Shown piece after piece: positions 50,514-60,196 of a DNA stretch of 64,000 nucleotides. Within the stretch, counting starts at the first letter, position 1, and every line of letters starts with the position of its first letter. The DNA is from an uncultured Bacteroidales bacterium (lineage in GTDB: Bacteria; Bacteroidota; Bacteroidia; Bacteroidales; Paludibacteraceae), in NCBI GenBank assembly GCA_900317745.1, contig ONHW01000007.1:1-64000 (forward strand), read 5' to 3'. The notes under the pieces were generated by a model. The model saw nothing but the letters and a program-made list of their open reading frames with translations. It had not been told where the DNA came from and made no database searches. A program made the translations under genes and the position numbers.

Positions 50514-50960
50514 TTAGAGTTTCACTACGGTTCCGCCTGCTGCCGTGATAGCCTCTTCTGCCTTCTTCGAGAAAGCGTTGGCTTCCACAGTGATCTTAGC
50601 GGTCAGAGTGCCGTTACCGAGAACCTTAACCAGCACGTTCTTGCCTACGAGGCCGGCATTGTGCAGATCAGCTACGCCGATCTTCTCCAGCTTCTTGGCT
50701 TCAGCCAGTGCCTGCAGTGTACCGAGGTTGATGGCCTTGTACTCTACGCGGTTAATATTCTTGAATCCGAACTTAGGCAAACGACGCTGCATAGGCATCT
50801 GTCCGCCCTCGAAGCCGATCTTCTTCGAGTAACCCGAACGCGATTTGGCACCTTTGTGACCACGTGTGGATGTTCCACCGAGTCCGGAACCTGCACCGCG
50901 ACCGATACGCTTGGCAGTCTTTACAGAGCCCTGGGCGGGTGTTAAGTTATTCAATTCCAT
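50514..50960 (-). CDS. rplO: 50S ribosomal protein L15
   Basis: A 148-residue L15: MELNNLTPAQGSVKTAKRIGRGAGSGLGGTSTRGHKGAKSRSGY and FEGGQMPMQRRLPKFGFKN. An early assembly protein of the 50S subunit. Located 14 bp after rpmD. Confidence 0.98.
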   Translation of the reverse strand: MELNNLTPAQGSVKTAKRIGRGAGSGLGGTSTRGHKGAKSRSGYSKKIGFEGGQMPMQRRLPKFGFKNINRVEYKAINLGTLQALAEAKKLEKIGVADLHNAGLVGKNVLVKVLGNGTLTAKITVEANAFSKKAEEAITAAGGTVVKL

Positions 50961-50974
50961 AATTCCTAACGATT

Positions 50975-51151
50975 TTAGTCAATTACTTTTACCAAGTGTT
51001 TCACTTTCTCGACCATACCGAGAATAGCGGGAGTAGCCTCATGCTCAACGACAGCGTTCATCTTGCGAAGACCGAGGGCTTCCATAGTTTCCTTCTGCAC
51101 TTTCGGAGATTTGATAGTGCTGCGAACTTTCTGAATCTTAATTGTTGCCAT
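50975..51151 (-). CDS. rpmD: 50S ribosomal protein L30
   Basis: A 58-residue L30 read directly from the bases: start MATIKIQKVRSTIKSPKVQ, then KETMEALGLRKMNAVVEHEATPAILGMVEKVKHLVKV and stop. The IKSP...QKETMEALGLRK pattern is the family signature. It lies between rpsE and rplO as in all S10-spc operons. Confidence 0.96.
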   Translation of the reverse strand: MATIKIQKVRSTIKSPKVQKETMEALGLRKMNAVVEHEATPAILGMVEKVKHLVKVID

Positions 51152-51166
51152 AATCTTCTTGATGAT

Positions 51167-51673
51167 TTATCCGTTAAACACTGTTGAGAGGCTTACGCCA
51201 CGGTTCTGAGCCACCATACGTGCGTCACGCATCTCGCCCAGAGCGGCGATGGTAGCCTTAACGAGGTTGTGGGGGTTAGACGAACCTTTGGCTTTAGCCA
51301 GCACGTCTTTTACGCCTACGCTCTCGAGCACGGCACGCATAGCGCCACCGGCCTTAACACCCGTACCTTGCGAGGCGGGCTTGAGCAGTACGCGGGCACC
51401 GCCGAACTTCGACTCCTGCTCGTGAGGGATTGTACCCTTCAGGATAGGCACTTGGATCAGGTTCTTCTTGGCAGCCTCGGTAGCCTTCTGCATAGCAGCG
51501 GCAACCTCACCGGCCTTACCCAGACCGTAACCTACAATACCATTCTCATTTCCAACAACTACGATAGCTGCGAAAGTGAATGTACGTCCACCCTTGGTAA
51601 CTTTCGTTACACGGTTGACAGCAACGAGGCGCTCCTTGAGCTCCAGGTCTTGTGTTGTTTTTACTCTTTGCAT
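51167..51673 (-). CDS. rpsE: 30S ribosomal protein S5
   Basis: A 168-residue S5: [59 protein letters not shown] (dsRNA-binding fold) and the C-terminal [22 protein letters not shown]. It shapes the mRNA entry channel and decoding fidelity. Located 12 bp after rplR. Confidence 0.98.
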   Translation of the reverse strand: MQRVKTTQDLELKERLVAVNRVTKVTKGGRTFTFAAIVVVGNENGIVGYGLGKAGEVAAAMQKATEAAKKNLIQVPILKGTIPHEQESKFGGARVLLKPASQGTGVKAGGAMRAVLESVGVKDVLAKAKGSSNPHNLVKATIAALGEMRDARMVAQNRGVSLSTVFNG

Positions 51674-51685
51674 AATCGTACGTTA

Positions 51686-52030
51686 TTAGAATTTGAGACC
51701 TGCCTCACGGGCAGCGTCAGCCAGTTGTTGAACTCGACCGTGGTACAGATAGCCGTTACGGTCAAACACTACCTCAGTTACACCTGCCTTGATGGCATTC
51801 TCTGCGATAGCCTTGCCTACCAGGGCGGCTTTCTCTGTCTTGGTCATCTTATCTTTGATTCCGAGCGACGAAGCGCTGGCGAGTGTTACGCCTTTTACAT
51901 CATCAATCACTTGAGCGTAAATTTGGCTGTTGCTGCGGAATACGGTCAGACGAGGACGCTCAGCCGTACCCGACACCTTCGTGCGGATAGCAGCTTTAAT
52001 TTTGAGTCTTCTTGCTATTTTCTGAATCAT
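51686..52030 (-). CDS. rplR: 50S ribosomal protein L18
   Basis: A 114-residue L18: [48 protein letters not shown] and [26 protein letters not shown]. It binds 5S rRNA. Located 15 bp after rplF. Confidence 0.98.
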   Translation of the reverse strand: MIQKIARRLKIKAAIRTKVSGTAERPRLTVFRSNSQIYAQVIDDVKGVTLASASSLGIKDKMTKTEKAALVGKAIAENAIKAGVTEVVFDRNGYLYHGRVQQLADAAREAGLKF

Positions 52031-52045
52031 AATCTTTCCTTTCTA

Positions 52046-52603
52046 TTATTTACCAGCCGACTTACCAGCCTTACGACGTACAACTTCACCTTGGAAGCGG
52101 ATACCCTTACCCTTATACGGTTCCGGCATACGGAACGAGCGGATCTTGGCGCAGATCTGACCAAGCAGCTGCTTGTCAGCCGACTCCAGGATCACGAGCG
52201 GGTTCTGGTTACGCTCTGCCTTCGTTTCAACTTTTACCTCTTGCGGCAATTGCAAATAGATCGGGTGTGTATAACCGAGCGAGAAGTTAAGCAACTGCGG
52301 CTTAGCCAGCTCTACACGATAACCTACACCTACGAGCTCCAACGTAGCCTTATAGCCATCGTGAACACCTACAACCATGTTGTGGATCAGTGCACGGTAC
52401 AAGCCATGTTTGGCACGCATCTCTTTCTCATCGTTCGGACGGGTAACATGGCAGGCTGCACCATCCACCTCAACTTTGATGGCGGGGTCAACGGCTTGCT
52501 TCAACTCACCCTTAGGTCCTTTAACGGTTACAATATTCTCAGGGCTAACTGTTACGGTTACGCCGGCAGGAATAGCTACAGGTAATTTACCAATTCTTGA
52601 CAT
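52046..52603 (-). CDS. rplF: 50S ribosomal protein L6
   Basis: A 185-residue L6: MSRIGKLPVAIPAGVTVTVSPENIVTVKGPKGELKQ, VGYRVEL, and the C-terminal EPYKGKGIRFQGEVVRRKAGKSAGK. It lies near the GTPase-associated centre. Located 18 bp after rpsH. Confidence 0.98.
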   Translation of the reverse strand: MSRIGKLPVAIPAGVTVTVSPENIVTVKGPKGELKQAVDPAIKVEVDGAACHVTRPNDEKEMRAKHGLYRALIHNMVVGVHDGYKATLELVGVGYRVELAKPQLLNFSLGYTHPIYLQLPQEVKVETKAERNQNPLVILESADKQLLGQICAKIRSFRMPEPYKGKGIRFQGEVVRRKAGKSAGK

Positions 52604-52621
52604 AGACTGTTCCTCCTTACA

Positions 52622-53017
52622 TTAATAAACATAACAAATAACCTCACCACCCAACTTCAGGCCGAGAGCCTCCTTGTTGGTCATCACGCCCTTCGAAGTC
52701 GAAAGGATAGCGATACCCAGACCGTTCAATACGCGCGGCATCTCACGATAGCCTACATACTGACGGATACCCGGGGTGGATACACGTTGTAACTTCTTGA
52801 TGGCGTTAACTTTGTTAACCGGATCATACTTCAAGGCAATCTTGATAGTGCCTTGAGGGCCATCTTCCACGAACTTGTAGGAGAGGATATATCCCTTCTC
52901 AAACAAGATACGGGTGATCTCTTTCTTCAGATTCGAAGCAGGAACTTCCACTACGCGGTGGCCTGCCTTGATTGCATTTCTGAGCCGAGTCAGATAATCT
53001 GCGATAGGATCTGTCAT
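52622..53017 (-). CDS. rpsH: 30S ribosomal protein S8
   Basis: A 131-residue S8: MTDPIADYLTRLRNAIKAGHRVVEVPASNLKKEITRILFEKGYI and RVSTPGIRQYVGYREMPRVLNGLGIAILSTSKGVMTNKEA. S8 represses the spc operon in E. coli; the 170-base rpsN-rpsH spacer (53018-53187) holds a CCGG-ATTA-CCGG hairpin but no clear S8 site that I can assert. Confidence 0.98.
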   Translation of the reverse strand: MTDPIADYLTRLRNAIKAGHRVVEVPASNLKKEITRILFEKGYILSYKFVEDGPQGTIKIALKYDPVNKVNAIKKLQRVSTPGIRQYVGYREMPRVLNGLGIAILSTSKGVMTNKEALGLKLGGEVICYVY

Positions 53018-53187
53018 TGTTTTACTTGTTTTAAAATTATCAGGTCTGTCCTGACATTGTTTAAAGATTAATAATTATTTTCTCCCGTAGTCTTCCGGAA
53101 TTACCGGAGGCACTTACATGTCTGGTCGTGAATGGCCGTTAGTCATGTGTCACCCTCGGATGTTCCGGAACTTGCGGAGTTTTTCTG

Positions 53188-53457
53188 TTACCAGCTTGCT
53201 TTCTTTACTCCCGGGATCAAGCCTTTGGAAGCCATCTCGCGGAACTGAATACGGCTGAGTCCGAACATACGCATGTAACCCTTCGGACGGCCGGTGATCT
53301 TGCAGCGGTTGTGCAGACGTACGGGGCTGGCGTTCTTAGGCAGAGCCTGCAAGCCCTCGTAGTCGCCGTCCTTCAAGAGTTGCGCACGTTTGGCAGCATA
53401 CTTCTTGCACAGAGCAGCACGCTTCACCTCACGGGCTTTCATTGATTCTTTTGCCAT
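53188..53457 (-). CDS. rpsN: 30S ribosomal protein S14 (long, zinc-free)
   Basis: An 89-residue S14: [27 protein letters not shown] and [40 protein letters not shown]. It lacks the CxxC...CxxC zinc motif, i.e. the C-minus form. Located six bases after rplE. Confidence 0.98.
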   Translation of the reverse strand: MAKESMKAREVKRAALCKKYAAKRAQLLKDGDYEGLQALPKNASPVRLHNRCKITGRPKGYMRMFGLSRIQFREMASKGLIPGVKKASW

Positions 53458-53463
53458 AGTCTC

Positions 53464-54006
53464 TTACTTTTTGAACGGTAAACCAAACTCACGGAGCAGA
53501 GCAAAGCCCTCAGCATCGGTATTGGCTGTGGTTACGAACGTGATGTTCATACCCTGCAGTTTCGTGATGTTATCAATGTTAATTTCCGGGAAGATGATCT
53601 GCTCGGTGATACCCAGAGTATAGTTACCACGACCATCCATCTTGCTGTTTATACCCTTGAAGTCACGGATACGGGGCAGAGCCACGCGCACCAGACGCTC
53701 GAGGAACTCGTACATACGCTCGCCGCGGAGGGTAACACGTACGCCGATTGGCATCTTCTTACGAACCTTGAACTGAGCAATATCCTTCTTCGAAAGAGTA
53801 GCAACAGCTTTCTGGCCGGCGATGATAGTCATCTCTTGCAGAGCAACCTCGATGATCTTCTTATCAGCAGTAGCCTCGCCCAGACCCTGGTTGAGCACGA
53901 TCTTCTCGAGCTTCGGGCACTGCATCACGGTCGTATAGCCGAACTCTTTAACGAGTGCGGGAACAATACGCTCCTGATAATCTTGTTTTAAACTCGCTGT
54001 ATTCAT
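53464..54006 (-). CDS. rplE: 50S ribosomal protein L5
   Basis: A 180-residue L5: [67 protein letters not shown] and [25 protein letters not shown]. It binds 5S rRNA and contacts P-site tRNA. Located two bases after rplX. Confidence 0.98.
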   Translation of the reverse strand: MNTASLKQDYQERIVPALVKEFGYTTVMQCPKLEKIVLNQGLGEATADKKIIEVALQEMTIIAGQKAVATLSKKDIAQFKVRKKMPIGVRVTLRGERMYEFLERLVRVALPRIRDFKGINSKMDGRGNYTLGITEQIIFPEINIDNITKLQGMNITFVTTANTDAEGFALLREFGLPFKK

Positions 54007-54008
54007 TG

Positions 54009-54317
54009 TTAAATTTCTTTACCGGTTTTTTTACTTACACGCACGAGTTTGCCATCCTTCAACTGACGTCCTACGCGAACGGGCTTGCCGTCCTCTACAG
54101 GGTTCAGGTTCGAGATATGGATGGGAGCCTCCTGCTTTACAATTCCGCCTTGCGGATTCTTCGCATTAGGTTTGGTGGCTTTCGACACCATGTTCACACC
54201 CTCTACGATAGCGCGTTGCTTCTCTTTGAGCACCTCCAGTACGCGACCGGTTTTGCCCTTCGAACCACCAGCGTTCACGAAGACGATGTCACCTTTTTTG
54301 ATATGTAACTTTGTCAT
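54009..54317 (-). CDS. rplX: 50S ribosomal protein L24
   Basis: A 102-residue L24 with the KOW motif near the start ([39 protein letters not shown]) and HISNLNPV. An assembly initiator for the 50S subunit. Located 21 bp after rplN. Confidence 0.98.
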   Translation of the reverse strand: MTKLHIKKGDIVFVNAGGSKGKTGRVLEVLKEKQRAIVEGVNMVSKATKPNAKNPQGGIVKQEAPIHISNLNPVEDGKPVRVGRQLKDGKLVRVSKKTGKEI

Positions 54318-54338
54318 GTTGTTAAACTTTTTAAGTGA

Positions 54339-54704
54339 TTAGAGCACTTCGGGTGCCAACGAAATAATCTTCATGTTCGTCTGACGGAGCTCACGAGCCA
54401 CGGGACCGAAGATACGGCTGCCGCGGAGCTCGCCTGCGTTCGAGATCAGTACGCACGCATTGTCGTCAAAACGGATGTAGCTGCCGTCAGCACGGCGTAC
54501 TTCCTTCTTTACGCGAACAACGATAGCACGGCTTACCGTACCGTCCTTGATGTCGCTCGAAGGAATAACACCCTTAACGGCTACTACAATCGTATCACCG
54601 AGCGAAGCGTAGCGCTTCTTTGTTCCGCCAAGTACGCGGATGCACAGAGCCTCTTTGGCTCCCGAGTTGTCGGCTACTACGAGCCTTGATTCTTGCTGTA
54701 CCAT
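54339..54704 (-). CDS. rplN: 50S ribosomal protein L14
   Basis: A 121-residue L14: [59 protein letters not shown] and ISLAPEVL. It forms part of the bridge to 16S rRNA. It starts one base after the rpsQ stop. Confidence 0.99.
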   Translation of the reverse strand: MVQQESRLVVADNSGAKEALCIRVLGGTKKRYASLGDTIVVAVKGVIPSSDIKDGTVSRAIVVRVKKEVRRADGSYIRFDDNACVLISNAGELRGSRIFGPVARELRQTNMKIISLAPEVL

Positions 54705-54705
54705 A

Positions 54706-54963
54706 TTACTTAGCCCTTTCGATGATTTGAGTTAAACGCCAACGAACAGTCTTGCTCAACGGACGAGTCTCCATGATACGTACGATATCGCCGATACCGC
54801 ACTCGTTGTTCTCGTCATGAGCATGGAACTTGCGAGTTTTGTTCACAAACTTGCCATAGATGGGGTGTTTCTCTTTCCACTTAACGGCTACGACAATCGT
54901 CTTATCCATCTTGTTGGAAACGACTTCACCTACACGCTCTTTTCTTAGATTTCTTGTTTCCAT
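54706..54963 (-). CDS. rpsQ: 30S ribosomal protein S17
   Basis: An 85-residue S17: [75 protein letters not shown] primary 16S rRNA binder. Located 12 bp after rpmC. Confidence 0.98.
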   Translation of the reverse strand: METRNLRKERVGEVVSNKMDKTIVVAVKWKEKHPIYGKFVNKTRKFHAHDENNECGIGDIVRIMETRPLSKTVRWRLTQIIERAK

Positions 54964-54975
54964 GTGTTCGTCAAT

Positions 54976-55170
54976 TTACTTTGTTAATTCTCTGCTACGG
55001 AGCTCCGTTGCCAGACGAGCGATGTTCCTGCGAGCCACCTTAATCTGCATAGGATTCTCCAGCGGAGAGATGCTGTGGTTGATCTTCATGCGCTGAAGGT
55101 TCTCCTTCTCGGAGGCCAGACGCTCCTCAATCTCAGCAATGGTTAATTCTTTAATTTCTGCAGTTTTCAT
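54976..55170 (-). CDS. rpmC: 50S ribosomal protein L29
   Basis: A 64-residue L29: MKTAEIKELTIAEIEERLASEKENLQRMKINHSISPLENPMQIKVARRNIARLATELRSRE, a two-helix hairpin beside the exit tunnel. It starts six bases after rplP. Confidence 0.97.
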   Translation of the reverse strand: MKTAEIKELTIAEIEERLASEKENLQRMKINHSISPLENPMQIKVARRNIARLATELRSRELTK

Positions 55171-55176
55171 AATCCA

Positions 55177-55608
55177 TTATACATTTTGGGTTGGGTCGTA
55201 GTCGCGACGCACAACAAACTTTGTCAAAATCGGCAACTTCTGAGCAGCCAGGCGCAATGCCTCTTTAGCTACCTCATATGGTACGCCGTCAATCTCGAAG
55301 ATGATACGACCGGGTTCCAATGGTACGACGAATCCTTCAGGAGCACCTTTACCTTTACCCATACGTACATCCAGAGGCTTCTTGGTGATCGGTTTGTCCG
55401 GGAACACACGGATCCATACTTGGCCTTGACGTTGCATATAACGGGTAACAGCCACACGAGCTGCCTCGATTTGACGACCAGTCAACCAGATCGTACCCAG
55501 ACTCTTGATACCGAACGAGCCGAAAGCCAGTTCGTTACCGCGCTGCGCATTGCCCTTGATACGGCCTTTCTGCGAGCGGCGGAATTTAGTTTTCTTAGGT
55601 TGTAACAT
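55177..55608 (-). CDS. rplP: 50S ribosomal protein L16
   Basis: A 143-residue L16: [88 protein letters not shown]. It supports A-site tRNA and the peptidyl transferase centre. Located 30 bp after rpsC. Confidence 0.98.
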   Translation of the reverse strand: MLQPKKTKFRRSQKGRIKGNAQRGNELAFGSFGIKSLGTIWLTGRQIEAARVAVTRYMQRQGQVWIRVFPDKPITKKPLDVRMGKGKGAPEGFVVPLEPGRIIFEIDGVPYEVAKEALRLAAQKLPILTKFVVRRDYDPTQNV

Positions 55609-55638
55609 AACTGTTCTGTTCTACAATTTGGTTAAACA

Positions 55639-56367
55639 TTATTGTTTCTTGTTTCTACGGAAACCTCCGCGACGCTCGCCTTCACGACGCTCGCCACCGC
55701 GACCTTCCTGCTTAACAGCGAAGTTGGGAGCCAGGTCCTTCTTGCCATAGACTTCACCACGGCAGATCCAAACCTTTACGCCGATGATACCTACTTTGGT
55801 CAGTGCGCCTACGTGGCAGTAGTCGATGTCAGCGCGCAGAGTGTGCAGCGGGGTACGACCCTCTTTGTACATCTCCTTGCGAGCCATCTCAGCGCCGTTC
55901 AGACGGCCGCTAACCTGCACCTTGATACCCTCGGCGCCCATACGCATCGTGGATGCGATGGCCATCTTCACAGCACGGCGGTAAGCAATCTTACCCTCCA
56001 GCTGACGGGCGATCTTGGTAGCTACGATGGTAGCGTCGAGCTCCGGACGTTTTACCTCGAAGATGTTGATTTGAACATCCTGTTTGGTAATCTTCTTCAA
56101 CTCCTCCTTCAGTTTGTCAACTTCCTGACCACCCTTGCCGATGATGTAACCGGGACGAGCGGTGCAAACAGTTACAGTTACAAGCTTGAGAGTTCTCTCA
56201 ATCACGATACGCGAAATACTTGCCTCAGCCAGACGGGCGTTCAGATACTCGCGGATCTTGCTGTCCTCGAGGATCGTATCTCCGTACTTCTTACCGCCAA
56301 ACCAGTTGGAGTCCCAACCACGTACAATACCCAGGCGGTTTGCTATTGGATTAATTTTCTGTCCCAT
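55639..56367 (-). CDS. rpsC: 30S ribosomal protein S3
   Basis: A 242-residue S3: [23 protein letters not shown], the KH-like [18 protein letters not shown] and [32 protein letters not shown]. It ends in an Arg/Gly-rich tail ([21 protein letters not shown]). Part of the mRNA entry tunnel helicase. It starts six bases after rplV. Confidence 0.98.
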   Translation of the reverse strand: MGQKINPIANRLGIVRGWDSNWFGGKKYGDTILEDSKIREYLNARLAEASISRIVIERTLKLVTVTVCTARPGYIIGKGGQEVDKLKEELKKITKQDVQINIFEVKRPELDATIVATKIARQLEGKIAYRRAVKMAIASTMRMGAEGIKVQVSGRLNGAEMARKEMYKEGRTPLHTLRADIDYCHVGALTKVGIIGVKVWICRGEVYGKKDLAPNFAVKQEGRGGERREGERRGGFRRNKKQ

Positions 56368-56373
56368 CTTTGT

Positions 56374-56781
56374 TTACTTTTCAGCGTTAGTATTTTTTGT
56401 ATCTACAAATACAGTGATGTGGTTCGAACGCTTGCGGATACGATAGCCGCGGCCCTGAGGAGCGGTCAACAGACGCTTGAGCATCATACCACCGTCAACT
56501 GTTACTTTGGTTACATAAAGTGTTTCGGAATCAGCCTTCTTGCCGGTCTTGGTCTCCCAGTTGGCAACCGCCGATTTCAGCACCAATTCGAGCGAGCGCG
56601 CAGCGTGCTTCGTTGAGAAGTGCAGTGCGCCGAGAGCACGGTTCACTTCCATGCCGCGGATCATGTCTGCTACGAGACGCATCTTACGCGGTGAGGTAGG
56701 AACATTATTGAGCTTGGCGAAGTACTGCTCTTTCTGAGCTTCCTTGCGCGCTTGAGCTGCATTATATTTTCTAGCACCCAT
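56374..56781 (-). CDS. rplV: 50S ribosomal protein L22
   Basis: A 135-residue L22: [30 protein letters not shown] and the exit-tunnel loop region [32 protein letters not shown]. Located 40 bp after rpsS. Confidence 0.98.
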   Translation of the reverse strand: MGARKYNAAQARKEAQKEQYFAKLNNVPTSPRKMRLVADMIRGMEVNRALGALHFSTKHAARSLELVLKSAVANWETKTGKKADSETLYVTKVTVDGGMMLKRLLTAPQGRGYRIRKRSNHITVFVDTKNTNAEK

Positions 56782-56821
56782 TTTAATCTTAATTTAGTGT
56801 GTTAATGTTGATTTCAATGGA

Positions 56822-57085
56822 TTACCGATTACCCGAGTGACCACGGAACGTACGTGTGGGAGCAAACTCGCCGAGCTTGTGACCAACCATGTTCTCCGTG
56901 ATGTACACAGGAATGAACTTGTTTCCATTGTGAACTGCAATAGTGTGACCTACAAAATCAGGGGAGATCATCGAAGCGCGGCTCCAGGTCTTAACAACTT
57001 CTTTCTTGTTAGCCTCATTCATAGCCAGCACCTTCTTCTCCAACTTAACATTGATAAACGGTCCTTTTTTCAATGAACGACTCAT
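56822..57085 (-). CDS. rpsS: 30S ribosomal protein S19
   Basis: An 87-residue S19: [19 protein letters not shown] and [52 protein letters not shown]. It sits in the 30S head with S13. Located 19 bp after rplB. Confidence 0.99.
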   Translation of the reverse strand: MSRSLKKGPFINVKLEKKVLAMNEANKKEVVKTWSRASMISPDFVGHTIAVHNGNKFIPVYITENMVGHKLGEFAPTRTFRGHSGNR

Positions 57086-57104
57086 GTTTCTACAATTTTA
57101 TAGG

Positions 57105-57929
<825 letters not shown>

Positions 57930-57931
57930 TG

Positions 57932-58222
57932 TTAAATATTGCTATAAAAATCGATTGTTTCACCTTCGTGCAATGTAACAATTGCTTTCTTGTAAGCTGC
58001 TTTCTCGCCGCGGAGCAAGCCCGTCTTGGTATAACGCTGCTTTGCCTTCGGGGCTGCGATCAGTGTGTTTACATCAAGCACTTGAACATTGTACATTTCC
58101 TCCACTGCCTTCTTGATCTGAACCTTGTTGGCAGCACGCTCTACCATGAAGCCGTAACGGTTGAACTTTTCGCCGGCGGCGGTCATCTTCTCTGTGACGA
58201 TCGGTTTGATAATAATTGCCAT
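57932..58222 (-). CDS. rplW: 50S ribosomal protein L23
   Basis: A 96-residue L23: [54 protein letters not shown]. It is the docking site for trigger factor and SRP at the tunnel exit. Located 13 bp after rplD. Confidence 0.98.
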   Translation of the reverse strand: MAIIIKPIVTEKMTAAGEKFNRYGFMVERAANKVQIKKAVEEMYNVQVLDVNTLIAAPKAKQRYTKTGLLRGEKAAYKKAIVTLHEGETIDFYSNI

Positions 58223-58235
58223 AGTATGATCCTCC

Positions 58236-58862
58236 TTATGCTAAAGTTGATTCAACAGCTGCCAGTGCACCCTCGGTGAAGATGACAGTGTTGGCGTTCA
58301 TGATTGAATATGTATTTAACTCACCAGCGGTGATTACGTTAGCCTTCTTCAGGTTCGTTGACGAACGGAAGACGTTGTTGTCGTTCTGAGCCAGAACGAT
58401 CAGAGCCTTCTTGTCAGCTACCTTCAGGTTGCCGAGTACCTCGATCAGAGCCTTGGTCTTCGGAGCCTCGAATGTGAGGTTGTCAAGAACGATGATCTCG
58501 TTCTGCGAAGCGCGGAGGCTGAGAGCCGAACGGCGAGCCAGACGTTTAACTTTCTTGTTGAGCTTGAAGTCATAGTCGCGGGGAACGGGGCCGAAGATCG
58601 TACCGCCACCAACGCGTACCGGAGACTTCAAATCACCCGGACGTGCACCGCCGCCGCCCTTCTGGCGACCGAGTTTGCGAGTCGAGTGAGCGTTCTCACT
58701 ACGCTGTTTAGCCTTAGCTGTACCCTGACGGTTGTTAGCCAGGAACTGCTTAACGTCCAAGTAGATAGCATGGTCGTTAGGCTCGATTGCGAAGATTGCG
58801 TCATTCAGAGCAACCTTCTTGCCGGTTTCCTTACCGGCTTGATTCAAAATACTAAGTTCCAT
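58236..58862 (-). CDS. rplD: 50S ribosomal protein L4
   Basis: A 208-residue L4: the loop [48 protein letters not shown] reaches into the exit tunnel, and [31 protein letters not shown] follows. In E. coli L4 regulates its own operon; no equivalent leader is evident here. It starts five bases after rplC. Confidence 0.98.
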   Translation of the reverse strand: MELSILNQAGKETGKKVALNDAIFAIEPNDHAIYLDVKQFLANNRQGTAKAKQRSENAHSTRKLGRQKGGGGARPGDLKSPVRVGGGTIFGPVPRDYDFKLNKKVKRLARRSALSLRASQNEIIVLDNLTFEAPKTKALIEVLGNLKVADKKALIVLAQNDNNVFRSSTNLKKANVITAGELNTYSIMNANTVIFTEGALAAVESTLA

Positions 58863-58867
58863 ACTTC

Positions 58868-59488
58868 TTACTTGTTAATAATAACGATTGAATTCTTTGC
58901 GCCCGGTACACTACCCTTCACCATGATCAGGTTGTACTCGGGAATAACTTTCAAAACTACGAGGTTCTGAACCGTTACGCGGTCCTGTCCCATGTGACCT
59001 GCCATACGTGTACCCGGGAAGATACGTGAAGGATAGGCGCAAGCACCTACCGAACCCGGAGCGCGCAGACGGTCGTCCTGACCGTGAGTTGACTGACCAA
59101 CACCACCGAAACCGTGACGCTTCACAACGCCCTGGAATCCTTTACCTTTGCTGGTTCCGATCACGTCAACGAACGTGTTCTCCTCAAAAACGTCAACTAC
59201 GGTGATGGTATCACCCAGCTTGAACTCTTTGTCATAGCCGTCGAACTCCATGAGGTGACGCATAGGCTGTACGCCTGCTGCCTTGAAGTGACCGAGCTCT
59301 GCCTTGTTGGCGTGCTTCTCGCTCTTGGTCTGGAAGCCAACCTGTACGGCTTCGTAACCGTCCTTCTCAACAGTCTTGAGTTGTGTCACAACGCACGGAC
59401 CGGCTTCAATTACGGTGCACGGGATGTTCTTGCCGTCGGCACCAAAGACGGATGTCATTCCGATCTTTTTTCCTAATAATCCTGCCAT
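58868..59488 (-). CDS. rplC: 50S ribosomal protein L3
   Basis: A 206-residue L3: [39 protein letters not shown] and [60 protein letters not shown]. It helps form the peptidyl transferase centre. A 161-base spacer to rpsJ holds an inverted CCCACGG/CCGTGGG pair. Confidence 0.99.
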   Translation of the reverse strand: MAGLLGKKIGMTSVFGADGKNIPCTVIEAGPCVVTQLKTVEKDGYEAVQVGFQTKSEKHANKAELGHFKAAGVQPMRHLMEFDGYDKEFKLGDTITVVDVFEENTFVDVIGTSKGKGFQGVVKRHGFGGVGQSTHGQDDRLRAPGSVGACAYPSRIFPGTRMAGHMGQDRVTVQNLVVLKVIPEYNLIMVKGSVPGAKNSIVIINK

Positions 59489-59649
59489 TTTAGACTGATT
59501 AAATACTTTTGTTTAACTTTAATTGTTTTGCCTGCGCTCTCGCCCACGGGTTAACGTTGTCGGGTTCCCGCTGTTTGCTCATCCCTGTTAGATAGATTCG
59601 AGTTACGATCTTCCGGTATCACTCTCCGTGGGAAGCGCTCGGGCGGTTA

Positions 59650-59955
59650 TCAAACTTTGATTTCGACTTCAACACCGCTGGCGAGTTCCAACTTCATCAG
59701 GGCCTCAACGGTCTTTGCATTGGAGTTGTAGATGTCGATGAGACGTTTGTAGGTCGAGAGCTCGAACTGCTCACGGGCTTTCTTGTTAACGAAAGTCGAG
59801 CGGTTAACGGTGAAGATACGTTTGTGTGTCGGCAGTGCGATAGGACCGCTGATGACAGCACCTGTAGCTTTTACGCTCTTAACAATCTTCTCAGCGGACT
59901 TGTCCACCAGGTTGTGGTCGAACGATTTGAGTTTGATACGAATTTTCTGACTCAT
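59650..59955 (-). CDS. rpsJ: 30S ribosomal protein S10
   Basis: A 101-residue S10 from the ATG at 59955 ([20 protein letters not shown]); the frame extends 14 codons upstream without support. [39 protein letters not shown] is diagnostic. S10 also pairs with NusB in antitermination. It is separated from fusA by 241 bp, with no tuf between them. Confidence 0.98.
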   Translation of the reverse strand: MSQKIRIKLKSFDHNLVDKSAEKIVKSVKATGAVISGPIALPTHKRIFTVNRSTFVNKKAREQFELSTYKRLIDIYNSNAKTVEALMKLELASGVEVEIKV

Positions 59956-60070
59956 TTTGTTGTTTTTTGTTTGTTTTGCAGAGCGCGCGAAACCCAAAGA
60001 GTCATTTACTCGGATGACTCGCGCCCCACAGGGTTAATTGCTTATGCAGGTCTCTACCTGCTGTTTATGT

Positions 60071-60091
60071 ATCAGCCGAACTTGGCTGATT
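60071..60091 (-). repeat. Hairpin shared with the rRNA leader
   Basis: Arms ATCAGCC (60071-60077) and GGCTGAT (60084-60090) around GAACTT; 20 of 21 bases equal 382-402. Confidence 0.7.
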
Positions 60092-60118
60092 TATTTATTC
60101 TGTTGCCGTACTCAACGT

Positions 60119-60151
60119 CACACGTGTGTACGTGTGTATGTGTACGTGCGT
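60119..60151. other. 33-bp alternating purine-pyrimidine tract
   Basis: Perfect alternation (CA, CG, TG, TA steps) downstream of fusA. Two further 15-bp alternating runs at 60159-60173 and 60177-60191 form the hairpin arms. Confidence 0.75.
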
Positions 60152-60162
60152 TTTTTAGGTAC

Positions 60163-60187
60163 GCATGTGCGCGGGTTGCGCACATGC
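60163..60187 (-). terminator. Hairpin just after fusA (possible attenuator)
   Basis: GCATGTGCGC / GCGCACATGC with a five-base loop starts nine bases after the fusA stop. On the minus strand it is followed by GTACCTAAAAAACG and not a T-run, so it may stabilise the fusA 3' end or weakly attenuate and not fully terminate. Confidence 0.45.
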
Positions 60188-60196
60188 GCGCCATGA

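Larger units (their letters stand above)
59956..60196. other. fusA-rpsJ spacer with hairpins and alternating purine-pyrimidine DNA
   Basis: No gene. It contains the hairpin 60071-60091 shared with the rRNA leader, the alternating tract 60119-60151, and a perfect 10-bp hairpin GCATGTGCGC/GCGCACATGC at 60163-60187. No promoter of the local consensus was found, so rpsJ is probably reached from upstream. Confidence 0.75.

Noticed and set aside
51269..52585. 438-codon plus-strand frame across rpsE, rplR and rplF
   Set aside because: It crosses three certain ribosomal genes on the other strand and has no recognisable domains.
59956..60196. Missing tuf gene between fusA and rpsJ as a deletion
   Set aside because: In Bacteroidota tuf normally lies elsewhere, so its absence here is expected.
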